From PALSA-612 sp035652235 (lineage in GTDB: Bacteria > Actinomycetota > Thermoleophilia > Gaiellales > Gaiellaceae): a stretch of 64,000 bases of DNA. Position numbers and translations under genes: made by a program. Shown piece after piece: positions 58,948 to 64,000 of the stretch. The DNA lies in NCBI GenBank assembly GCA_035652235.1, contig DASREE010000059.1:6741-70740 (forward strand), in the 5' to 3' direction. The notes below the pieces were generated by a model, which worked only from the letters and a program-made list of their open reading frames with translations, searched no databases and was not told the DNA's origin. How positions within the stretch are numbered: the stretch's first letter is position 1; every line of letters begins with the position of its first letter.

Positions 58948-59627
58948 CCGCCGTCCTCGCGCAGCCGGTAGCCCGCCCGCCGCACCGTCTCGAGCGCATG
59001 CCGGCCGAACGGGCGGTCGATCTTCTGGCGCAGGTAGCGAACGTAGACGTCGACGAGGTTCGACCTGCTCTCGTAGGCCATGTCCCACGCGCCCTCGAGC
59101 AGGTCGACCCGCGACAGCGCCTCGCCCGGGCGGCGCATGAACACCTCGAGCAGCGCGAACTCCTTCGCCGACAGCGCCAGCTCGGTCTCGCCGCGCCAGG
59201 CCCTGCGCGCCGCCGGGTCGAGGCGCAGGTCGCCCACCTCGAGCACGACCGGGCGCTCCACCGGCGCCCGCCGCCGCAGGGCGCGCAGCCGCGCAAGCAG
59301 CTCCGAGAACGAGAACGGCTTGACGAGGTAGTCGTCCGCCCCCGCGTCGAGACCGGCCACGCGGTCGTCGACCGCGTCCCGCGCGGTCAGGAGCAGCACC
59401 GGCGTCCACACCTGCTGCTCGCGGAGCTCGCGGCAGATCGAGAAGCCGTCGCCGCCCGGCAGCATCACGTCGAGCACGATCGCGTCGTAGGGCGCCGCCC
59501 GCGCCATCCACAGCGCCTCCTCGCCGCGGTCGGTGACGTCGACGGCGTGGCCCTCCTCGCGCAGCCCGCGCGCGAGCAGCGCCGCCATCTTCGCCTCGTC
59601 CTCGACCACGAGCAGCCGCACGCGCAC
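58944..59627 (-). CDS. OmpR/PhoB family response regulator
   Basis: A 227-residue regulator: receiver domain with acidic pair VVEDE, phospho-acceptor Asp 53 in VLDVMLPGG, T in LLTARD and K in DYLVKPF; C-terminal winged helix ending LETVRRAGYRLR. It is the first gene of the operon. The start is a GTG at 59627, or a second GTG at 59621 that fits the family start (LLVVEDE) better. A 17-bp box with two GATGAG direct repeats lies 15 bases upstream, so it very probably regulates its own operon. Confidence 0.92.
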   Translation of the reverse strand: MRVRLLVVEDEAKMAALLARGLREEGHAVDVTDRGEEALWMARAAPYDAIVLDVMLPGGDGFSICRELREQQVWTPVLLLTARDAVDDRVAGLDAGADDYLVKPFSFSELLARLRALRRRAPVERPVVLEVGDLRLDPAARRAWRGETELALSAKEFALLEVFMRRPGEALSRVDLLEGAWDMAYESRSNLVDVYVRYLRQKIDRPFGRHALETVRRAGYRLREDGG

Positions 59628-59642
59628 ATTGTCGCCGCGGTC

Positions 59643-59724
59643 GATGAGCCGCCGATGAGGTGCCTGCCTCGCGCCTTGCTCGCCGCAGCCTGGCCGGCCG
59701 TCTGCGTCTCATCGGCGGCTCATC
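59643..59724. promoter_or_regulatory. Paired response-regulator boxes: 17-bp perfect inverted repeat
   Basis: GATGAGCCGCCGATGAG (59643-59659) and its exact reverse complement (59708-59724) lie in the 118-base divergent gap, one beside the regulator gene and one beside the cytochrome-b-like gene. Each arm holds two GATGAG repeats with an 11-base period, the spacing bound head-to-tail by OmpR/PhoB-type dimers. So the regulator probably acts on both operons. Confidence 0.75.
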
Positions 59725-59745
59725 TGGCGGCGCTTCACTGGCCGG

Positions 59746-60396
59746 GTGATCGCGCAGCGACGCATGCCGGCGGAGCGGAGGTTCGGCGTCGAGGCGGCGC
59801 CTCGGGCGCAGGGCCGCAGCGGCGGCTCGGCCGGCAACGAGCGCCTGACCGCTGTGACCGGGGCGGCGCTGATCGCCCTGCTCGCGGTCGAGGGGGTGAC
59901 CATCCTCTTCATCCGGCCGCTGATCTCGGTGCACGTGTTCGTCGGGCTGATGCTCGTGCCCCCGGTCGCGCTCAAGCTCGCGAGCACCGGCTGGCGCTTC
60001 GCGCGCTACTACGCGGGCAGCCGCGCCTACGTGCTGAAGGGGCCGCCGCACGCGCTCATGCGCTTCGCCGTCGCGCCGGCCGTCGTCGTCACGACCGCCT
60101 TCCTGTTCGGCACGGGCGTCGCCATGCTGGCCGTGCGGCCGCAGCGGGGCCCGCTCCTCGAGCTGCACAAGGCGAGCTTCGTCCTCTGGCTCGTCGTCAC
60201 CGGCGCGCACGTGCTCTGGCATCTGCCGCGCCTCGCGGGCCTGCTCGGCGGCGAGCTGAGCCGGCGCACGCGCGTGCCGGCCGCCCGGCTCCGCCTCGCC
60301 CTCGTCGGCGGCTCGATCGCGCTCGGGGCCGTGCTCGCGGCCTCCGCCTTCCATCTGGCGGCGCCCTGGCTCGACTGGGTGCGGCTCGGCCGCTGA
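59746..60396 (+). CDS. Cytochrome-b-like membrane protein, function unknown
   Basis: A 216-residue membrane protein with about five hydrophobic segments. Histidines in or near the membrane (H63, H102, H141, H155, H159, with LHKASFVLWLVVTGAHVLWH notable) resemble the haem-binding pattern of cytochrome b561 and ferric-reductase-type proteins. The start is a GTG at 59746 or an ATG at 59764; the regulator box ends only 21 bases before the GTG, which favours the ATG. Divergent from, and probably co-regulated with, the two-component/ApbE operon, suggesting it is another part of that electron path. Confidence 0.72.
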   Translation: MIAQRRMPAERRFGVEAAPRAQGRSGGSAGNERLTAVTGAALIALLAVEGVTILFIRPLISVHVFVGLMLVPPVALKLASTGWRFARYYAGSRAYVLKGPPHALMRFAVAPAVVVTTAFLFGTGVAMLAVRPQRGPLLELHKASFVLWLVVTGAHVLWHLPRLAGLLGGELSRRTRVPAARLRLALVGGSIALGAVLAASAFHLAAPWLDWVRLGR

Positions 60397-60423
60397 CCGG
60401 CGCCGCCGCCCACGGCGCCGGTC
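60395..60423. terminator. Bidirectional terminator hairpin
   Basis: GACCGGCGCCG and CGGCGCCGGTC form a perfect 11-bp stem with a 7-base loop between two convergent genes, overlapping the last base pair of one stop codon. No T run on either side. Confidence 0.6.
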
Positions 60424-60426
60424 CGC

Positions 60427-61488
60427 TCAGTCGGCGGGCTCGGCCATGTACTCGCCCCAGCGCTCCTCGATCCGCCGCGCCTTCCAGACGAGCGCCGACA
60501 CGGCCCAGGTGGCGACGAACAGGCCGACGACGCCGTAGCCGAGCGTCCCGAAGTCGAGCCCGGCCAGCCAGCCCCAGAAGCCGCCGTCGAGCCCGAGCCT
60601 GCGCGCGAGCACCTGCAGCAGCTCGACCGTGCCGATCGCGAGCGCGACGGAGACGGACAGGCTCGTGACGGCGATGTTGTAGTAGACCTTGCGGATCGGG
60701 TTGGAGAACGCCCAGCCGTAGGCGTGGGTCATGAAGGCGCCGTCGGCCGTGTCCATCAGGCTCATGCCCGCGGCGAACAGCAGCGGCAGGCTGGTCACGG
60801 CGAGGAAGGGCACGCGGTGACTGGCGACGCCGGCCGCGAGAGCGAGCAGGCCGACCTCGGAGGCGGTGTCGAAGCCGAGGCCGAACAGGATGCCGAGCGG
60901 GTACATCTGCCAGCTCGAGCGGATGCGCCGGGCGAAGCGGCCGACGAGGAAGCGGTTCATGAAGCCGCGGTCGAGCAGGCGCGCCTCGAGGCGCTCCCGG
61001 TCGTAGCGGCCCCGGCGCAGGTCGCGGAAGATGCGGACGACGTCGAGCAGGACGAGCAGGTTGAGGATGCCGATCATCCACAGGAACGTCCCCGACACGC
61101 CCGTCCCAACGTAGCTCCCGTAGGCCTGCAGGGAGGGGATGTGGGCGTTCACGGCCGCGGCGGCGACGGCCAGCCCCGCGGCGAGCGAGAAGACGATCGT
61201 CGAGTGCCCGAGCGAGAAGAAGAAGCCGACCCCGAGCGAGCGCCTGCCCTCCTGGAGGAGCTTGCGCGTCGTGTTGTCGATCGCCGCGATGTGGTCGGCG
61301 TCGAAGGCGTGGCGCAGGCCGAACGTGTAGGCGAGGGTGCCGAGCCCGGCGAGCGCCGGGTTGCGGCGCGAGTACCAGACGAAGAGACCCCAGCCGGCGA
61401 GGTGCAGCAACGCGACGGCGCCGCCGAAGCCGGACAGGCGCGTCCACTCCTCCCTCGTCAGCGCTCTCGTCCACCGCATCCTGCGCAT
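60427..61488 (-). CDS. Nickel/cobalt transporter (NiCoT, HoxN/NixA family)
   Basis: A 353-residue membrane permease with the family signature RHAFDADHIAAIDN in the second membrane segment, then FFFSLGHSTIVFSLAAG, LGFDTASEVGLLALA and SLMDTADGAFMTHAYGWAF, the four diagnostic NiCoT blocks. About eight hydrophobic segments. The ATG at 61488 is preceded by AAGGGAG; a second ATG nine bases on is an alternative. It imports Ni2+ or Co2+. No nickel enzyme or B12 gene is visible here, so the metal cannot be assigned. Confidence 0.93.
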   Translation of the reverse strand: MRRMRWTRALTREEWTRLSGFGGAVALLHLAGWGLFVWYSRRNPALAGLGTLAYTFGLRHAFDADHIAAIDNTTRKLLQEGRRSLGVGFFFSLGHSTIVFSLAAGLAVAAAAVNAHIPSLQAYGSYVGTGVSGTFLWMIGILNLLVLLDVVRIFRDLRRGRYDRERLEARLLDRGFMNRFLVGRFARRIRSSWQMYPLGILFGLGFDTASEVGLLALAAGVASHRVPFLAVTSLPLLFAAGMSLMDTADGAFMTHAYGWAFSNPIRKVYYNIAVTSLSVSVALAIGTVELLQVLARRLGLDGGFWGWLAGLDFGTLGYGVVGLFVATWAVSALVWKARRIEERWGEYMAEPAD

Positions 61489-61731
61489 CCTCTCTCCCTT
61501 CGCCCGTCCGTGTTGCGAGCTATTCGCTCGCCGCGCCGACCCGGTTCGGACGGGGCGGGGCGGCGGGCTCGGAGAGCGCGGCGGCGGAGCGCAGGAGGGC
61601 ACAGGCGGAACCGTCGCCCGCCGCCGGCCGGCGGCCATCGGGGGAGGTGCGGATCGAGGCGCGGAAAGTCCGGTGCCCGAGTCAGGCTCCGCCCGGATGC
61701 GCGACCGCACGGCTCGGCCGATGCTGGCGGC

Positions 61732-61890
61732 GTGCACGCCGACGCGAACGTCGCCGCCAGCCTGCTCACGCTGACGAGCGCGCTCGTCATGGTCTCCGCC
61801 GGCGTCAGCCTGAAGCGGCTGCGCTGGCACTCGCGCCGGCGCTGCCGCAACTGCGGGCACGAGGCAGACGACTGCCGCTGCATCCGCTGA
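61732..61890 (+). CDS. Small membrane protein with C-terminal zinc-type CxxC/CxC motif
   Basis: A 52-residue reading frame from a GTG: one hydrophobic segment (AASLLTLTSALVMVSAGVSL), a basic stretch RLRWHSRRRC and a tail with four cysteines (CRNCGHEADDCRC). The regular N-out/C-in topology and paired cysteines support a real gene, but there are no close relatives I recognise and the ribosome site is weak. It is divergent from the nickel/cobalt permease. Confidence 0.4.
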   Translation: MHADANVAASLLTLTSALVMVSAGVSLKRLRWHSRRRCRNCGHEADDCRCIR

Positions 61891-61940
61891 GCGGTCGGCC
61901 AGGCGTCCTCGCCGTGCTCCTGCGCCGGGGCAGGAGACGC

Positions 61941-61966
61941 GGAGGGGCGCCTTGCGGCACCCCTCC
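61941..61966 (-). terminator. Hairpin, left twin (GGAGGGGCGCC stem)
   Basis: GGAGGGGCGCC TTGC GGCACCCCTCC is an 11-bp stem. The one imperfect pair is a U-G wobble on the minus strand but a C-A mismatch on the plus strand, so it fits a minus-strand transcript better, namely the secreted-protein gene at 63235-63828. The IS630 element now separates them. Nearly identical to the hairpin at 63954-63983. Confidence 0.55.
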
Positions 61967-61994
61967 GTCGGACTCGAGGCCAGATGAGAAGGAG

Positions 61995-62022
61995 CTAGTG
62001 GTCTGACCGGCAACGTTTGCCG
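61995..62022 (+). repeat. IS630 left inverted repeat
   Basis: Starts CTAGTGGTCTGACC and ends with the core GGCAACGTTTGCCG; 23 of 28 bases match the right repeat in inverted orientation. Confidence 0.88.
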
Positions 62023-62093
62023 GTTCCGATAGAGGGTCCTGGTCGCCGCCGTCGAAGGACCACTCCCGGCCGGTCATCGGACGGGAGGGGACA

Positions 62094-63227
62094 ATGGCGG
62101 CGCGCGTGCAGCTTCGCGAGATCAGCAACGAGGAGGGCAACCGCCTGCTGCGAATCATCCGCCGCGGCAGTGGCTCGGTCGTGACCTGGCGGCGGGCGCA
62201 GATCGTGTTGCTGGCGGCGCAGAGGATGCCGTCGGCGAGGATCGCCGAGGTCGTCTTCAGCGATCCCGACACGGTGCGCGAGGTGATCCACAACTTCAAC
62301 CGGGACGGCTTCGATTCCCTGTATCCGCGCTACTGCGGTGGCCGCCCGCGCACCTTCACCCTGCCGGAGCGCCGGCAGATCACGCGGATCGCCTTGAGCG
62401 TCCCCACCGACCTCGAGCAGCCGTTCGCGACCTGGAGCCTGGCCAAGCTGGCCGACTACCTGGTCGCCGAGGGGGTGGTGACGGACATCTCCCACGAGGG
62501 GCTCAGGCAGCTGCTGCGCGAGGAAGGCGTCAGCTTTCAAGCCCTGAGGAGCTGGAAGCGCTCCAACGACCCGGACTTCGAGGCGAAGAAGAACCGGATC
62601 CTCGAGCTGTACGCGATCGCCGACGGGCTCGCCCAAGCGCGCCCCGGCGATCCCGAGGTGGTTGTCTGTGTGGACGAGTTCGGGCCGCTCAACCTGCAGC
62701 CGCAGCCGGGCGGCAAGGCATGGGCGCCGAGGGCGAAGCCGAGGCGGATCCGCGCCACCTACACGCGCCCCCACGGCGTCCGGCACCTGCTCTGCGCACT
62801 CGACGTCGGCTCCGACCTCCTTCTGGGCGAGATCAGTGAGCACAAGGCACGCGTCGACTTGCTCGCCTTCTGCAACACGATCCGTGCCCGCTACCCGGCC
62901 GAGCTCAGGCTCGCCTTCGTGCTCGACAACTTCTCTCCGCACAAGGGCGAGGAAGTGCGCACCTGGGCGGCCGACAACAACGTCGAGCTTGCCTACACGC
63001 CCCACTACGCATCGTGGCTCAACCGAATCGAACCGCAGTTCAAGGGGCTGCGCTACTTCTGCCTCGCCGGCACCGACCACCCCGACCACGAGACCCAGGC
63101 CCGCCTGATCGCCGGCTACATCGACTGGCGCAACGAGCACCGAGACGACCCCAAGCTCCGGCACCTGACGCGACGAGAGCTCGCACGCAAAGTAGCCGCC
63201 CCCGCCACCACGGCAAACGTTGCCTGA
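62094..63227 (+). CDS. IS630 family transposase
   Basis: A 377-residue transposase. The N-terminal half is a helix-turn-helix region (AARIAEVVFSDPDTVREVIHNF-like, around residues 48-68) and a second HTH (WSLAKLADYLVAEG). The C-terminal half is the DDE catalytic domain: first Asp in VVVCVDEFGP, second Asp in AFVLDNFSPHKG and the Glu in WLNRIEPQFKGLRYF, as in IS630. GGGAGGGG lies a few bases before the ATG. Uninterrupted; its stop lies in the right terminal repeat. Confidence 0.93.
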   Translation: MAARVQLREISNEEGNRLLRIIRRGSGSVVTWRRAQIVLLAAQRMPSARIAEVVFSDPDTVREVIHNFNRDGFDSLYPRYCGGRPRTFTLPERRQITRIALSVPTDLEQPFATWSLAKLADYLVAEGVVTDISHEGLRQLLREEGVSFQALRSWKRSNDPDFEAKKNRILELYAIADGLAQARPGDPEVVVCVDEFGPLNLQPQPGGKAWAPRAKPRRIRATYTRPHGVRHLLCALDVGSDLLLGEISEHKARVDLLAFCNTIRARYPAELRLAFVLDNFSPHKGEEVRTWAADNNVELAYTPHYASWLNRIEPQFKGLRYFCLAGTDHPDHETQARLIAGYIDWRNEHRDDPKLRHLTRRELARKVAAPATTANVA

Positions 63228-63238
63228 CGATCCACTAG
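63211..63238 (-). repeat. IS630 right inverted repeat
   Basis: On the minus strand it reads CTAGTGGATCGTCA then the core GGCAACGTTTGCCG. It covers the last codons of the transposase and the stop codon of the adjacent secreted-protein gene. Confidence 0.88.
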
Positions 63239-63828
63239 TTGCCCTTCGTCTGCGAGCTCGCCCGCACGACCGCCGTGTCGGAGGCGATGCTTGCGAACGG
63301 GCCGCGCAGGTACTTGATCCGGGCGCCGTAGAAGGTGAACCCCGGGGTGTTCGAGCTGACCCAGAGGCCGTACTTGAAGTTCACGTTGTCGACGACCGGG
63401 AAGTCGATCGTGTTGATCGTCGCCGTACACGGATCCGCGGTGCAGGCGTTCGTGTCGAACGGCTCGAAGGTGACGAGGTCGTCGTGGTCGCCGAAGACGT
63501 CGGTGCGCTCGAGGTGGATGCGCGCCGAGCCGGTCCCGTGCTCGCCGACCACCTGCACCTGGGTGACCTTGGCGCCGCTCGGCAGGCTGACCTCGCCGAC
63601 GTAGTAGCAGGCGTTCGTGTCGTGGAGGTCGCCTGTGTAGTGGTCGTGGCTGAACGTGCACGTGTTCTGGCCGGGGGCCATCGAGCCGCCGGCGATGCTG
63701 AAGTAGTCGATCCCGCTGACCGCGCCGGTGGCGCTGCCGGCGAGGCTGGTCGCCAGGAAGTAGGCGCCGACCCCCACCGCCGCGGCGAGAAGCCCGAGCC
63801 ACCGTGCCTTTCGCGTGAGTGCTGCCAT
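63235..63828 (-). CDS. Secreted protein of unknown function
   Basis: A 197-residue protein. N-terminal basic residues and a hydrophobic segment (WLGLLAAAVGVGAYFLATSL) form a signal peptide or anchor; the rest is polar and beta-rich, with four cysteines (CTF, CYY, CTADPC) that could form two disulfides. The segment GSMAPGQNTCTFSHDHYTGD and LPSGAKVTQVQVVGEHGTGS suggest a jelly-roll-like fold, but no family is recognised. GGGAG precedes the ATG at 63828. The stop TAG is part of the CTAG at which the IS630 element inserted, so the coding sequence is complete and only its 3' region was displaced. Confidence 0.75.
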   Translation of the reverse strand: MAALTRKARWLGLLAAAVGVGAYFLATSLAGSATGAVSGIDYFSIAGGSMAPGQNTCTFSHDHYTGDLHDTNACYYVGEVSLPSGAKVTQVQVVGEHGTGSARIHLERTDVFGDHDDLVTFEPFDTNACTADPCTATINTIDFPVVDNVNFKYGLWVSSNTPGFTFYGARIKYLRGPFASIASDTAVVRASSQTKGN

Positions 63829-63953
63829 ACAGACGCTCCCTCTCTCGTCGGGGGTTGGAACGGGACGAGCGTAGCGTCCGTGCGGGACGGGCGCAACTCC
63901 CGGGGCCTTCTTCACCCATCCGGGCCGGTCTCCTGCCGGACGGCTCCCGGAGA

Positions 63954-63983
63954 GCGGAGGGGCGCCTCGCGGCGCCCCTCCGC
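63954..63983. terminator. Hairpin, right twin
   Basis: GCGGAGGGGCGCC TCGC GGCGCCCCTCCGC is a perfect 13-bp stem with a 4-base loop, 126 bases upstream of the secreted-protein gene. It nearly duplicates the hairpin at 61941-61966. It probably ends the transcript of a gene beyond the window. Confidence 0.5.
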
Positions 63984-64000
63984 ACGAAACCGCGGAAGCG

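Larger units (their letters stand above)
61995..63238 (+). mobile_element. IS630-family insertion sequence
   Basis: The element runs between CTAG at 61995-61998 and CTAG at 63235-63238, that is, with the TA target duplication expected of the IS630/Tc1 superfamily. Both ends carry 28-bp inverted repeats with 23 matches and a shared core GGCAACGTTTGCCG. It carries one intact transposase gene whose stop codon lies inside the right repeat. Both ends and the DDE residues are intact, so it may still be active. Removal restores a continuous sequence in which the secreted-protein gene ends with the same TAG. Confidence 0.9.

Noticed and set aside
61566..61716. Cobalamin-riboswitch-like or RNase-P-like RNA (GGAAAGTCCGGTG with closing GGCGGAG/CTCCGCC stem) near the nickel/cobalt permease
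   Set aside because: It is on the plus strand, pointing away from the permease; the B12 box is absent and the core matches poorly. Only a covariance-model search could rescue it.
1..64000. tRNA, rRNA, CRISPR arrays, prophage genes or toxin-antitoxin pairs
   Set aside because: Looked for; no cloverleaf with a recognisable anticodon arm, no spaced direct repeats and no phage or toxin signatures were found by reading.

Overview
The window is a stretch of very high G+C DNA (visibly around 70%) packed with genes whose ends overlap by ATGA or GTGA and many of which start with GTG. Two F420-type luciferase-like oxidoreductases, leaderless-looking promoters, a Liv-type transporter and many short-chain dehydrogenases point to an actinobacterium (Actinomycetota). 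A deep lineage such as Thermoleophilia would fit, but that is an inference from gene style, not from a marker gene. No rRNA, tRNA or CRISPR array was seen.

Left part (1-24.7 kb). A minus-strand operon runs PucR regulator, biotin synthase, PxpA, PxpB, PxpC, biotin carrier protein, biotin carboxylase (cut by the window edge). Together these are the parts of a biotin-dependent carboxylase/5-oxoprolinase system. Facing away from it is a plus-strand operon: hydantoinase/oxoprolinase HyuA-HyuB, an SDR, a complete branched-chain-amino-acid-type ABC transporter (binding protein, two ATPases, two permeases) and a tandem-SIS protein. Convergent to that is a minus-strand operon from 24.7 kb down to 16.7 kb: SnoaL-like protein, amidase, luciferase-like oxidoreductase, a decayed coxM-like pseudogene, an NTF2-like protein and a second pair in the order HyuB-HyuA.

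Middle (24.7-42.8 kb). A plus-strand run begins with a beta-keto acid cleavage enzyme, an SDR, a third HyuA-HyuB pair, a small zinc-finger protein and a class III aminotransferase. After the remnant of an Lrp/AsnC regulator come a fourth HyuA-HyuB pair, a three-subunit molybdenum hydroxylase (CoxL/M/S type), a second luciferase-like oxidoreductase, a small EamA transporter, an SDR and a secreted phosphoesterase. The whole 1-42 kb stretch reads as an accessory catabolic island for cyclic amides, hydantoins or N-heterocycles: import, hydroxylation, ATP-driven ring opening, amide hydrolysis, then transamination and beta-keto acid cleavage. The true substrates cannot be read from the sequence.

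From 42.8 to 53.1 kb is a probable sugar-acid or polyol cluster: SDRs, a bicupin, a ribose-type ABC transporter (binding protein, double ATPase, permease), an XRE-cupin regulator, a D-erythronate-dehydrogenase-like epimerase and an MFS exporter.

From 53.4 to 60.4 kb is the most unusual unit. A seven-gene minus-strand operon holds response regulator, histidine kinase, a small anchored proline-rich protein ending in SGGS, ApbE flavin transferase, a ferric-reductase-type haem membrane protein, a NuoF-like NADH dehydrogenase and a 3Fe-4S-type ferredoxin. A divergent cytochrome-b-like membrane protein shares a striking 17-bp inverted repeat with it. This looks like a regulated trans-membrane, flavin-based electron transfer system. 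The right end holds a nickel/cobalt permease, a small zinc-motif ORF, an intact IS630-family element inserted exactly at the stop codon of a secreted-protein gene, and twin hairpins on either side of that gene.
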